From UBA1672 sp051967755 (GTDB lineage Bacteria; Pseudomonadota; Alphaproteobacteria; Micavibrionales; Micavibrionaceae), in NCBI GenBank assembly GCA_051967755.1, contig JBQDYD010000005.1, positions 124,001 through 188,000 on the forward strand: a DNA stretch of 64,000 nt, written 5' to 3'. Position 1 is the stretch's first letter; every line of letters begins with the position of its first letter. Position numbers and translations under genes: made by a program. Below are positions 9,374 through 18,933 of this stretch, in pieces. The notes under the pieces were generated by a model. The model saw nothing but the letters and a program-made list of their open reading frames with translations, had not been told where the DNA came from and made no database searches.

Positions 9374-10486
9374 TTAACCGGGCTCTGCCGTTACATTCAT
9401 ATTAAATACGTCGTCTTGATCAACACCATCCATAAACGGCTTGCCGCGTTCCTCGTTGGTTTTGTCCAAAATTGCAGCGACCCAATTCGAGAGAAGTGCG
9501 CGCTTTGCTGAGCTCCAGCGGTTCTGAGTATGCTCAACCACCTCTTTATACGTTTCAGGCGATAAGTTCCCCTTATTTTGAGGATCGTAGAATTCACCCT
9601 TTCCGACCTTCTGGCGAAAGCTCTCGACCAAATCTAAGGCTGTGCCGTGCAAATAATTATGAGGTACAGGCGTCAGTGGCTCGGGCTTTGCCGTTGCACG
9701 CTGGTCTGCACAAATGCCCAGATCACGCTGAAACTCACCCAGCAAAGTGTTTGTATTATATTCTGGATGCCCCTGCCACAAAACGGCGCGGAGGCCGTCA
9801 GGACTGGTCGCCATATGAACCCCTGCCTCACGACTTGCGACCAGAACAGGCATATTATGACGTGCAAATTGATCTTCTTTAATTTCATTCCAACGTGAAT
9901 GCGGAATATCAAAGACAGTGTCCATCCCATGCGTCAACGGATGACGCTCATTACGCACTTGATGTTCAAACACACCCCATCTTTTCTCATTAAGCGGGCT
10001 GCGCTGCTCACCGTGTTTGATAAGCATATAGGCATGACTGGCCAGACAGGAATAAAGGGTTGAGGTCGGGCCTTGTTCACTCTCCGCCCACGCGATAACT
10101 TCTTCTAATGGATTATAAAACTTTTGCTTTGTAAGGTCGGACCCGGCGACATTGGCACCCGTTATGATTAAACCATCCATACCTTCTTCTTTGGCCTGAT
10201 CAAAGCTGATATAATTCTCATCAACATATTTCTGATGTTGTTCATCACGGGCAATCCCGTCTAATGCAATGAAATGTGGAATGATCTGTAAGCCACCGGA
10301 GGCATAATGCAGAGGCAAGGTAAATTGCGTCTCTGTTTTCTTCAAAGCAGCGTCAGGCATCATATTGACAATACCTATGTGAAGCTCACGCACGGCACGT
10401 GTAAACGCTTCGTCAACACAAATAACAGTCGGATCGACCTTACGCATTCTATCTAGATAATTTCCCTCACGGGCGGCAACCGGCAT
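9374..10486 (-). CDS. metA: Homoserine O-acyltransferase, MetA family
   Basis: 370 residues. It contains the MetA/HTS signature segments: GIVNMMPDAALKKTETQF near the N-terminus, a nucleophile region (LYSCLASHAYMLIKHG, putative catalytic Cys), IPHSRWNE (substrate-binding) and the conserved GHPEYNTNTL near the C-terminus. It acylates the hydroxyl of homoserine in methionine biosynthesis. Whether the donor is acetyl- or succinyl-CoA cannot be decided from what I can see, because MetA homologues differ at a single residue. The C-terminal ~60 residues extend beyond the core. The 218-bp leader (10487-10704) shows no riboswitch that I can recognise. Confidence 0.9.
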   Translation of the reverse strand: MPVAAREGNYLDRMRKVDPTVICVDEAFTRAVRELHIGIVNMMPDAALKKTETQFTLPLHYASGGLQIIPHFIALDGIARDEQHQKYVDENYISFDQAKEEGMDGLIITGANVAGSDLTKQKFYNPLEEVIAWAESEQGPTSTLYSCLASHAYMLIKHGEQRSPLNEKRWGVFEHQVRNERHPLTHGMDTVFDIPHSRWNEIKEDQFARHNMPVLVASREAGVHMATSPDGLRAVLWQGHPEYNTNTLLGEFQRDLGICADQRATAKPEPLTPVPHNYLHGTALDLVESFRQKVGKGEFYDPQNKGNLSPETYKEVVEHTQNRWSSAKRALLSNWVAAILDKTNEERGKPFMDGVDQDDVFNMNVTAEPG

Positions 10487-10704
10487 ATTTACTTACTCAG
10501 ATCTCTTATTATTCAACCCTAAAGACGCGCAGTCTTACATTAAAACGCACGCATTCATCAATACACATAACAATTTTGTATTTTAGAGTACCCGCATACT
10601 TTAAAAATATTATTAAAAACTGAGATCCGTTTATACGAAAGAGTGAAGAATTTGCGCACGTTTATCGTTTCGCAACACATGATAAACCATGAAAATTCCG
10701 GGCA

Positions 10705-12219
10705 TTAATTGTCATAGTCAAGCGTATTGATATTTCCGCCTTGCTGATAAACACGTGCCACATCCTCAACCAAATCAATGTTTTTTGCGAGTGCATCTTT
10801 ACCGATATAAATCGGCATTTCCTCAATAACTTCATCGGGTAATTGGCTTGCCGCGTATGGCACAATATCTTCAATCGATTTTTCATACTGCTTTACCAGA
10901 CTATTAAAAAAATGACTGGAAAGCCCGATATCAAAAAGCCCTTCATCACGTATGGCTTTATATCGCTCAACATCATCCTTATCGAGGTAATTTTCACGAA
11001 TTTTTTGTACCATTTGTTGTGTTAAATATAATGGTGCCCTGTCTTCGCCCTCTCGTGTATCAAACGCCAAACGTAACGGATAAGTTTTATCTTCTGTAAT
11101 GAGACTATATGCACATGATGCCTCTGCCATTCCTTTATCTGCGGTCGGCACAGATTCACGCATAGAAAAATCGAATGGATTGACGATCACAGTGCTCGGC
11201 CCTTGATCCCCCTGATATACATTCGATGAAATAACATCTACTTCATAAGCAGCCAGAGCTTTGATCACTTTGACCAAATTCTCAACAGATTTAATATCCT
11301 GATCAAAGCGCGCGCCAAGTATACGCGCTTCTCTATGACCATCGGGTAATTTTTCAAACATTTGATCAATTGATTCAGCGTCTGTTTCGTAATCAATATG
11401 TGCCAGCGCGACAACAGGGTTTTGCGGCACTCCATTCTGGTCTTGACCAGAGCTACGTATAATTAAAGTTACGCACTGGCTGACATTGTCTGTACCTATG
11501 CTTTTTCTATCAGAAATACCGATTTCCTTCTGTTCCACGCGCAGCGCAGAATGATCAAGCTCCCCCTGAATACGCCGTGAACTATGTAACAATTCAGAAG
11601 CCTCAGGCCTTAAACGGTTATAATAATGATATGCCCGTGCACCACTCTCTTCTTCTGAGATATCCTGCACAGGGCTCTCACGATATGCCAGAACAGTTTC
11701 GGCAATCGCATTATAACGCTTATCTCTATCGCGATAAGAAAAGTCTTCATGCCCCTGAACATCATGTAAAGCAATAGCCTTATCATAACATTCAATCGCC
11801 TTTTCGGATAAAAAACTGCCCTGTTCAAATACATTATAAGGGAAATTGATATAACTCTGCGCCGCCAAAGAATACATATTTGCCGCAGGTTTAAGCATGC
11901 CCATTTCTTCATATTGCTCTGCGGCTTGTATGTAATGATCAATCGAGCTTTGCAGCTGGCTATAATCACCATTTCGGCCAAATTCATTAGATGCCTGATA
12001 CGCGGCATATTCACTTTCTGCTGCGGGCGATGTCGGTGAATAGGACAGGCTTGTTGAAATACGCGCACGATTGCTCAAATTTCCGGGCAAAGCCTTTATC
12101 GTATGCAAAATGTCCTCATCTGACGCATTATGCGGCTCAAAGGGTACCCCACCGACAGTTAGCTTGCTCGGTGCCCCATTATTCCAAACAGATTGTAAAT
12201 CGTCATTATCCTGCATCAA
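10705..12219 (-). CDS. Hypothetical protein with TPR-like N-terminal region
   Basis: 504 residues, soluble, with no signal peptide. Residues ~65-200 contain repeated aromatic/Ala/Glu helical segments (SIDHYIQAAEQYEEMGMLKPAANMY, AIECYDKAIAL) that resemble tetratricopeptide repeats. The rest has no motif I recognise. It stands alone, with about 220-275 bp of non-coding sequence on both sides. A role in protein-protein contacts is possible from the repeats, but no function is assigned. Confidence 0.7.
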   Translation of the reverse strand: MMQDNDDLQSVWNNGAPSKLTVGGVPFEPHNASDEDILHTIKALPGNLSNRARISTSLSYSPTSPAAESEYAAYQASNEFGRNGDYSQLQSSIDHYIQAAEQYEEMGMLKPAANMYSLAAQSYINFPYNVFEQGSFLSEKAIECYDKAIALHDVQGHEDFSYRDRDKRYNAIAETVLAYRESPVQDISEEESGARAYHYYNRLRPEASELLHSSRRIQGELDHSALRVEQKEIGISDRKSIGTDNVSQCVTLIIRSSGQDQNGVPQNPVVALAHIDYETDAESIDQMFEKLPDGHREARILGARFDQDIKSVENLVKVIKALAAYEVDVISSNVYQGDQGPSTVIVNPFDFSMRESVPTADKGMAEASCAYSLITEDKTYPLRLAFDTREGEDRAPLYLTQQMVQKIRENYLDKDDVERYKAIRDEGLFDIGLSSHFFNSLVKQYEKSIEDIVPYAASQLPDEVIEEMPIYIGKDALAKNIDLVEDVARVYQQGGNINTLDYDN

Positions 12220-12495
12220 ATTGACCCTAAATAGTAACTTATAGCTTATAAGAACATTCTATTGTGCCTCAACGAGGCTGTAATAACAAAAACATATGTA
12301 AAAAGCTATCATTGATCCTTTTCGTATAAAAAAAATGTCAGTATGTAACAAACTGACATACAATCTGTGCTAAGACAGATATAATGTGCAAAGAAGACTA
12401 CGCCCCGGCAGGCCCTAAAAAATAGACTTTCGCATAAAAACACTATAATAAATTAAGAAAATAAATCGTTAAAAATCACAATAAAGAGGGGGATA

Positions 12496-13686
12496 ATGAG
12501 TTTTTCAAATGAATTTAACGGACAAAAATCCGCTCCTCTCCCCGTAAGTGGTAACACGCCGATAGCGCAAGATGATGATCAGGCTTCACTGAAAGCGCAA
12601 GCCATCATAAATAACGCGACTACGATCACAAACTCCGTTCTGGCACAGAGGCAAACCGCCCTGCCCGGCCAAAAAGTAATTTTAGGTATGGGGGAGTTGC
12701 ATGAAAACGGCCTGCATGTGTTGCAACAAATTGCAATCCTGGATTCATTAAAGAAAAGCGGCCTGAACTGCGCGACCGCCTTGGAATGGCCATCGAATAA
12801 TATCGACTTGCATATTGAAGAGATATTTAAAGCGGAAACAACCGACAAAACCGGTTTAATAGAAATGTTAGAAGCAGACGATAACAGCTCTCTACGTAAT
12901 CGCCTATCTGCTGATACAACCCCTATACGCTCTGCCAATGCGCGTTTAAGCCGCGCTTTATTACACGAATTCATGGATGACAATCTAATTCCTGCATTTT
13001 GTACGGATGCGCCACGCGATTGGGAGCTATTTATCGAGAACCAACGAAAAGCGCAACACCTACTTACCGACGACCCCAGAGTGGCGGATGCTGTTGATGA
13101 AGCAATGAGAATTCTAAATCTGCCCAATGATCACAGAACAGTACCGCCCGTAGATTCCTTAAAACAACTGGGCATGCTGGCAAGAAACATTTATATCACA
13201 AACGAAGCAGACAGGATCCTTCAAGAACATCCTGAAATAGATGTTGTCCTGATTGAGGCCGGACGCGCGCATATAACCGGCAATGACCTTTTAAAACCGG
13301 AATCAAGCCCGTACGAACATGGAATGAGCAACTTGGTCTCACAGCGCTCTCACCACACTTTTATTGGCGCTCCCTTATATTCTTCGCAAGAAGATAAAGC
13401 AAAGAACACCCCGCCTTATGCTTTGACCGATCAACAAATTCTCGATCTTGATTACTTGGATAAATCACCATTTAACACAAATTCCTCTAAGGTGTCTGAT
13501 TTGAAGGAAGCCGATAACATTCAAAGCCTTAGCCCCCATTTCCCGTTCATTGATGATACCTTACGCGGACGTACCCCGACCGCCTTATACGAAGAACGCA
13601 AAGCAACCCTAAGCAGTGATCTTCGTGATCTACGCGATAATAACGGATTTACACTCACCAAGCCTGAGCATTACACACCCGTTTAA
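12496..13686 (+). CDS. Hypothetical protein, possible ChaN/EreA/TraB-superfamily domain
   Basis: 396 residues, preceded by a strong ribosome-binding site (AGAGGGGG). The segment ILGMGELHENGLHVLQQ (residues ~61-77) followed by ATALEWP resembles the GE..H motif that opens ChaN, erythromycin-esterase-like and TIKI/TraB domains. A later VVLIEAGRAHITGNDL matches the second GxxH motif of those folds. In that superfamily the Glu and His residues sit in one hydrolase- or haem-binding site. There is no signal peptide. The N-terminal ~50 and C-terminal ~90 residues look low-complexity/disordered. The family link is a motif-level inference only. Confidence 0.6.
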   Translation: MSFSNEFNGQKSAPLPVSGNTPIAQDDDQASLKAQAIINNATTITNSVLAQRQTALPGQKVILGMGELHENGLHVLQQIAILDSLKKSGLNCATALEWPSNNIDLHIEEIFKAETTDKTGLIEMLEADDNSSLRNRLSADTTPIRSANARLSRALLHEFMDDNLIPAFCTDAPRDWELFIENQRKAQHLLTDDPRVADAVDEAMRILNLPNDHRTVPPVDSLKQLGMLARNIYITNEADRILQEHPEIDVVLIEAGRAHITGNDLLKPESSPYEHGMSNLVSQRSHHTFIGAPLYSSQEDKAKNTPPYALTDQQILDLDYLDKSPFNTNSSKVSDLKEADNIQSLSPHFPFIDDTLRGRTPTALYEERKATLSSDLRDLRDNNGFTLTKPEHYTPV

Positions 13687-13713
13687 TAAATTCGCAATCC
13701 ATCCGAACGCGGA

Positions 13714-14607
13714 TTATATTTTTTGCTTTATGGCGCTTATCACCTCTTCCAGCACATATTTAATGCGCATCGCGTCCACATCCCTTTTGGGCGTTAACGC
13801 GCGCACTATACGTTTATGTCCGACGATATAGTCAGGCAAAATATGCACTAACGCCCCTGCATCAAGTTCGGATTTTACAGACCAATCAGACTTTGTGGTG
13901 ATACCGGCGCCTAATACTGCTAACTGAGTTAGATAATCACCCGTATTACAAAAAAGATGATTTCTAAGTCGTACCACGGTCTTTCTTGAACCTTTATATA
14001 AATTCCATTCTTTTAGATTAGAATAGCTTAAGCAGAAATGTTTCACTAACTCCTCGGGCGATTGGGGCTCACCATATTCACTTATATAATTCGGACTGGC
14101 CAAGAGCAACGCATTATCCTCAAATATATCTATGCTATCCATGTTATGTTCATCATGACCGCCAATACGAAAACTAATATCAACCCCCTCTTTCGTAAGC
14201 TTTGTCAGGTTATCCTCTAAGATAAGATCAATAGACAAAAGCGGCTGCTTTCGTGAAATATTTTTAATCGCATCTATTAGAAACACGCGCGCAAATGAAT
14301 GTGGTGCAGATATCCTGACACGCCCCTCAAGCCCCACATAATTTTTATAAACCTCTTTAGGGGTCGAAATAAGCTCACTTAGATCCAGCATCTTCTCAGT
14401 TAGGAGTAAAAGCTCTTGCCCTTCCTCTGTCAGGCTTACATGGCGCGTCGTTCGCATAAACAACGTGCGCCCTGTCACGGCCTCCAAACGTTTAATACGC
14501 TGTGTCGTAACCGCAGGTGAATAACCAAGGCGTTCACCCGCCTCACGAAAGTTTAGTGTTTTGCTGATTTCACTAAACAGCTTTATATCCGAAATATATT
14601 CCAACAT
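13714..14607 (-). CDS. LysR-family transcriptional regulator
   Basis: 297 residues, standard LTTR length. N-terminal winged helix-turn-helix: TLNFREAGERLGYSPAVTTQRIKRLEAVTG. The C-terminal effector-binding domain ends near KRIVRALTPKRDVDAMRIKYVL. Divergent from the old yellow enzyme gene with a 101-bp shared control region, the classical LTTR arrangement. It probably controls the redox cluster 14709-18853. The inducer is likely an electrophile or quinone (inference from neighbours). Confidence 0.92.
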   Translation of the reverse strand: MLEYISDIKLFSEISKTLNFREAGERLGYSPAVTTQRIKRLEAVTGRTLFMRTTRHVSLTEEGQELLLLTEKMLDLSELISTPKEVYKNYVGLEGRVRISAPHSFARVFLIDAIKNISRKQPLLSIDLILEDNLTKLTKEGVDISFRIGGHDEHNMDSIDIFEDNALLLASPNYISEYGEPQSPEELVKHFCLSYSNLKEWNLYKGSRKTVVRLRNHLFCNTGDYLTQLAVLGAGITTKSDWSVKSELDAGALVHILPDYIVGHKRIVRALTPKRDVDAMRIKYVLEEVISAIKQKI

Positions 14608-14620
14608 GATTATTAATCAT
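14606..14620. promoter_or_regulatory. 15-bp palindrome at the LysR start
   Basis: ATGATT-ATT-AATCAT is an inverted repeat that overlaps the LysR start codon in the divergent region. LTTR sites are AT-rich with a T-N11-A core, which this contains. A plausible autoregulatory site. No footprint evidence, and AT-rich palindromes arise easily by chance. Confidence 0.35.
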
Positions 14621-14708
14621 ATCAAAACAATCTATTTCATATAAAGGTAATTATTAATTTTCCTGATTTGCTTAGTATACAAGTTTAAACAAGCCGAGGT
14701 TAGGATTC

Positions 14709-15812
14709 ATGAGCAAACTATTTGATAAAGTAAGCTTTAAAGGTATGGAGTTAAAAAACCGCATTGTTATGCCCCCAATGACACGGTGCCGATCCTCACA
14801 CCCCGGAAATATAGCAACACCACTAATGGCAACATATTACGGCCAACGCGCAGATGCCGGCTTAATTATCGCCGAGGCCACTCAAGTCAGCCAAGATGCA
14901 CAAGGATACTCTTTTACCCCGGGCGTACATACGCAAGAACAAGTTGCGGGATGGAAGCTTGTCACAGACGAAGTACATAAAAATAATGGCCTGATTTTTT
15001 TACAAGTTTGGCATACAGGACGCATGTCACACGAAAGCTTTCACAATGGGAATGCCCCTATTGCCCCTTCCGCGATTGAAACACCTGAAGACACAACGGT
15101 ATGGATTGCCAATGATGATGGAAGTGGCGGCGGCATGGTGCGGTGTAGTCCTCCGCGTGAGATGACCTTAGAGGAAATTCACCGCGTACAAGATGATTTT
15201 GTAAAAGCCGCGATCAATGCAAAAGACGCGGGCTTTGACGGAATAGAGCTGCACGGTGCAAACGGCTATATTATCGATCAATTTTTGCGCAAGAGCTCTA
15301 ATAAACGAACAGATCAATATGGCGGGTCACCGGAAAACCGCATTCGTTTTCTAACCGAAATACTGGAGCGCATTGTTGAAATATTCCCACCATCACGCAT
15401 TGGTGTGCGTTTCGCGCCACATAACATGACGCGCGGCATGGACGACCCGGACACCCCGGAAACTGTACTTCTTGCCATGACAAAGATGGCAGAATTAAAT
15501 ATCGGATATGTACATTTTGCCGAAGTTGATTGGGACGCAGTACCTGATGTACCTGAAGAATTTCGCGCCCTTGCACGTGCGATTTTCCCAAACCTAATTA
15601 TGGTTGCAGGTAAGTATGATCAGAACAAAGCCGATTGGGTTTTGGATAAAGGTTATGCCGATTTAGTCGCATTCGGCCGTCCATTTATCGCAAATCCCGA
15701 CTTCCCACACCGTTTAAAAAACAACCTTCCCCTTGCGGAAATAAACCACGATTTATTATTTGGTGGCGGAGCCGAAGGATATACAGACTATCCCCCGTAT
15801 AAAGAAGCATAA
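14709..15812 (+). CDS. Old yellow enzyme, NemA/XenB-type ene-reductase
   Basis: 367 residues, full length for the FMN-dependent OYE family. Recognisable parts: KNRIVMPPMTRCRSS (FMN-binding), GFDGIELHGANGYIIDQFL, the QYGGSPENRIRF segment and the C-terminal phosphate-binding DLVAFGRPFIANPD. The usual active-site His-His/Asn pair is replaced or shifted; the HGANGYIIDQFLR motif is intact. It reduces activated C=C bonds, nitro compounds or quinones with NAD(P)H. First gene of a LysR-divergent operon-like cluster. Confidence 0.95.
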   Translation: MSKLFDKVSFKGMELKNRIVMPPMTRCRSSHPGNIATPLMATYYGQRADAGLIIAEATQVSQDAQGYSFTPGVHTQEQVAGWKLVTDEVHKNNGLIFLQVWHTGRMSHESFHNGNAPIAPSAIETPEDTTVWIANDDGSGGGMVRCSPPREMTLEEIHRVQDDFVKAAINAKDAGFDGIELHGANGYIIDQFLRKSSNKRTDQYGGSPENRIRFLTEILERIVEIFPPSRIGVRFAPHNMTRGMDDPDTPETVLLAMTKMAELNIGYVHFAEVDWDAVPDVPEEFRALARAIFPNLIMVAGKYDQNKADWVLDKGYADLVAFGRPFIANPDFPHRLKNNLPLAEINHDLLFGGGAEGYTDYPPYKEA

Positions 15813-15845
15813 AAAAAAGAGACAGGAAATATATCAAATAATAAT

Positions 15846-16688
15846 ATGACAGAAAAAAACACTATTATTGGGATTTGCACATGGACGTTGGGTATCAAAG
15901 ACCTGAACACCATGATGAAAAAAATATCCGATCTTGGCCTGAATGGTGTTCAGTATTGCGAACATCCCAATGACCATAGTCCCGCGAAAGTAATTAAGAG
16001 TGCGGATAAATATGGCTTGAACATAATTTTATACGATCCGTTTGATTGCGGCCCGGGCATAAGAAACGGTGACGCAACAAAAGAAAATGCCATTAGATTT
16101 TATCGGACGGTCATTGATTTTGCGGCTGAACTAAAGGTCGGTGCAACGTTACAGGGACTGAGTTCTTGGACACATAATTGCGAAACACGCGCAGAAGGCC
16201 GAGAACAACTGGTCACTTGCGTTTCAGAACTAGCCGCCTATGCAAAAGACAAAAACGTCGATCTGTATTATGAGCCAATAAATCTGTACGAAACACCATT
16301 TATTCGCACCGCAGATGATTTCGAAAAATTGATCAAAGATGCAGATTGCCCCGACATTAACATACTGCTTGATAGCTTCCATATGAATATTGGCGAAAAA
16401 TGCCCGCTGACAACATTGGGTAAATACGCTTCAAAAAGTACGGTCTTCCACATATCCGACTCAAACAGACAAGGCATGGGACTGGGCCATATAGATTTCG
16501 AACAGTATTACGGCATTTTAAAAAAAGAAGGTTTTAACGGCTCAATTGTATTCGAATTCGTTCTTGAAACGAATGCAGTAAATATCGCGCCTCAAAACGC
16601 GACTGAAACGCATGCCTTAGATCAGCAAATTCAACACAGCCTCTCTCTTTGGAGAACATTCGAGGACAATAAAGGAACAATTATATGA
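15846..16688 (+). CDS. Sugar (phosphate) isomerase/epimerase-like TIM barrel
   Basis: 280 residues of the xylose-isomerase-like TIM barrel family. The metal-ligand tetrad typical of D-tagatose 3-epimerase-like enzymes can be seen: Glu in YYEPINLYE, Asp/His in LLDSFHMNIGE, His in FHISDSNRQGMGLGHIDF and Glu in IVFEFV. The substrate is unknown; members act on ketoses, hydroxypyruvate or inosose. It follows the OYE by 33 bp and overlaps the glutaredoxin gene by 4 bp (ATGA). Confidence 0.88.
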   Translation: MTEKNTIIGICTWTLGIKDLNTMMKKISDLGLNGVQYCEHPNDHSPAKVIKSADKYGLNIILYDPFDCGPGIRNGDATKENAIRFYRTVIDFAAELKVGATLQGLSSWTHNCETRAEGREQLVTCVSELAAYAKDKNVDLYYEPINLYETPFIRTADDFEKLIKDADCPDINILLDSFHMNIGEKCPLTTLGKYASKSTVFHISDSNRQGMGLGHIDFEQYYGILKKEGFNGSIVFEFVLETNAVNIAPQNATETHALDQQIQHSLSLWRTFEDNKGTII

Positions 16689-17323
16689 AACTATATGTAT
16701 ATGAGCACTGCCCATTTTGTGTGCGTGCACGCATGATTTTTGGATTCAAAGGAGTTGATTTTGAACTCAAGGTTATCATGGAGGCAGATATAGAGACACC
16801 GACCAAAATGATCGGCAAAAAAATGGTTCCCATATTGGAAAAAGACGATGGCTCTTACATGGCAGAAAGCATGGATATCGTTCATTATGTTGACCAACTG
16901 GACATGCCAATTCTAACAGAGCCACATGACAAAGAAATATCAAAATGGGAAGATACACATCAAGACACCATTTATAACCTTGCCGTCCCGCGTTTTACGA
17001 AGGGTGACTTTAAGGAACTGTCGACAGATGAAGCGCGCGATTACTTCACAAAGCGCGAAGAAAAGGCTTTTGGCGACCTGGAGGCATTGGTTGCAAAAAG
17101 CGACAGTTTCATATCCGAAATTGATAATGCTTTAAAAAATCTTGAACCGCTGTTAACTGAACGCGCTATGGATAACTTTGATATCAGCGACATAACCCTA
17201 TATCCATTGTTATGGGCCTTAAGCATTGTTGATGGTGTTCATTTTCCGATCGAGGTACGAAACTACATGGATCGCGTATCACGCGTATCCGGCGTGCCAT
17301 TATTATTCTCACAAAAAATGTAA
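16685..17323 (+). CDS. grxB: Glutaredoxin 2 (GrxB family)
   Basis: 212 residues, the size of GrxB (GST-like), larger than classical glutaredoxins. An N-terminal thioredoxin fold carries CPFC (residues 9-12, in place of the usual CPYC), with MIGKKMVPILEKDDG (cis-Pro) and MAESMDIVHYVD. The C-terminal all-helical domain follows. It catalyses glutathione-dependent disulfide reduction. Its place between the ene-reductase/TIM-barrel genes and cytochrome b561 suggests a role in redox stress handling. Confidence 0.93.
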   Translation: MKLYVYEHCPFCVRARMIFGFKGVDFELKVIMEADIETPTKMIGKKMVPILEKDDGSYMAESMDIVHYVDQLDMPILTEPHDKEISKWEDTHQDTIYNLAVPRFTKGDFKELSTDEARDYFTKREEKAFGDLEALVAKSDSFISEIDNALKNLEPLLTERAMDNFDISDITLYPLLWALSIVDGVHFPIEVRNYMDRVSRVSGVPLLFSQKM

Positions 17324-17334
17324 GGGCTCCTATA

Positions 17335-17892
17335 ATGAAGCAATTAGATAATTTTGATTTTATTTCAAGACTAAACCACTGGCTAGTGGGCTTAGGCTTT
17401 ATAGGTTTGATAGCCTTTGGTTTTTATATCGCAAATGTTGAGTTCGCCCCCGGCACAAAAGGCCCATATATGATGTACCACAAATCTCTTGGCGTCCTAT
17501 TTCTGGCTTTTGCATCATGGCGAGTGCTTTGGCGTATATTTCAAGGCTTCCCAAATCCTGCTTCCGACTTAAAGACTTGGGAGCACATACTCGCGAAAGT
17601 GACACATTGGCTTTTGTTGCTTTCCTTACTGATTATGCCGATTAGCGGTATCGTAATGAACCTGTTCAGCGGGCGTGATTTAGCCGTATTTAATTGGTTC
17701 ACAATTCCGGGCCTGAATAAATCTGAGGGCATTGCCGGTGCTGCAAATTTTATGCATCATAATGCTCCATACCTGATATCTGCACTGATTTTGCTTCACG
17801 TAATCGCCGCTCTGAAACACCATTTTATTGACAAAGATGCGACCCTGACACGAATGATTAAAGGCAATCGCCCCAAAGAAGAAACGGCCTAG
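17335..17892 (+). CDS. Cytochrome b561 family membrane protein
   Basis: 185 residues with four membrane helices. Candidate haem-b ligands are His in SRLNHWLVG, MYHKSLG, VTHWLLLL and HVIAALKHH, the pattern of bacterial cytochrome b561/YceJ. Electron carrier in the inner membrane, probably quinol-linked. It starts 11 bp after grxB. Confidence 0.93.
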   Translation: MKQLDNFDFISRLNHWLVGLGFIGLIAFGFYIANVEFAPGTKGPYMMYHKSLGVLFLAFASWRVLWRIFQGFPNPASDLKTWEHILAKVTHWLLLLSLLIMPISGIVMNLFSGRDLAVFNWFTIPGLNKSEGIAGAANFMHHNAPYLISALILLHVIAALKHHFIDKDATLTRMIKGNRPKEETA

Positions 17893-17950
17893 CGCACGTA
17901 AGGTCAAAGCATAAAACAAACATAACCAATTCATTAAATAAGGATATTTC

Positions 17951-18853
17951 ATGCGCCTGTTATTATTATCACTACTCACTATCTTGGCATGCAACAGCCC
18001 AAAAGCCCATGCGCATAACCATAACGGTGACAGTGAGAATAAAGTCAAAGCCCCCTATTCCATAGAAGAAATAAAACCGGGAATCTATCGGACACAACAA
18101 GGCCCATATTACGGCATCGTGCTTGTCGGCGATAGCGGTCTGTTAATCTTTGACACATTCAGCAAAGAATTCTCTCAATGGCTGGACACTGAAATTCAAT
18201 CTCGCTTTCCGAATAAACCCGTTAAATATGTCGTATACAGCCATAACCACCCTGATCACGTATCAGGCGGACAAGTATTTGCGCACCACAATCCTGTTTA
18301 TATTTCGCATGAATTGGCAAAAAACAGTATGGAGCGCATGAAGGTACCCACGCACTATCCTTCCGTTACGTTTGATCAGTCACTGCAAATAGATTTGGAC
18401 GGTAAAAAGATCGAATTTAACTATTGGGGACAGAATGATGGCTGGGGCTCAATCAGCATGTACGTGCCTGAACAAAAATTCATAGCCGCGATTGATTGGG
18501 CTCTCACGGATCGCGTGCCTTACATGGAAATCAGGCGTTACAATGTGGACGGTATCATACGCTCTCTGTATGAAATAGATAAACTGGACTGGGATCTTAT
18601 ATCACCCGGACACGCGAGCACAGGAACAAAGGCACAGGTTCGTAACTTCAGATCCTATGTCGAAACCATCAGAGATGGTGTTGTTTCAGGCATTAACGCC
18701 GGCCATAACGAAGAGCAAATCGTTCAAGATATTTTAGGCGACTTAAAAACCAACGCCAACTTCACGAGCTTAAAGATGTTTGATAAATGGTCTGAGCAGA
18801 ATGTTCGCGGTATTTACAGGCAAATCGCAGAAGTTGAGGGCATTTTGGAATAG
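17951..18853 (+). CDS. Exported metallo-beta-lactamase-fold hydrolase
   Basis: 300 residues with a signal peptide; the segment ILACNSPKAHAHNHN may be a signal-peptidase I or lipoprotein-type site. The metal motif is SHNHPDHVSGG (HxHxDH), with later metal ligands in the SPGHAST segment. The general pattern resembles periplasmic MBL-fold proteins related to SoxH/quinoprotein-relay proteins. Substrate unknown. It ends the LysR-linked cluster. Confidence 0.85.
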   Translation: MRLLLLSLLTILACNSPKAHAHNHNGDSENKVKAPYSIEEIKPGIYRTQQGPYYGIVLVGDSGLLIFDTFSKEFSQWLDTEIQSRFPNKPVKYVVYSHNHPDHVSGGQVFAHHNPVYISHELAKNSMERMKVPTHYPSVTFDQSLQIDLDGKKIEFNYWGQNDGWGSISMYVPEQKFIAAIDWALTDRVPYMEIRRYNVDGIIRSLYEIDKLDWDLISPGHASTGTKAQVRNFRSYVETIRDGVVSGINAGHNEEQIVQDILGDLKTNANFTSLKMFDKWSEQNVRGIYRQIAEVEGILE

Positions 18854-18933
18854 CGCATTTAGTTACCAAAATTACTAAACCATAAAAATCATTAGCTCTT
18901 CCTGTATGACAAAGACAATGATAGCTTCATGTT

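Noticed and set aside
10487..10704. SAM riboswitch upstream of metA
   Set aside because: I looked for SAM-II-like conserved segments in the leader and did not find them.
12579..13127. 182-residue open frame on the minus strand
   Set aside because: Antisense to the 396-residue gene, which has a strong ribosome-binding site.
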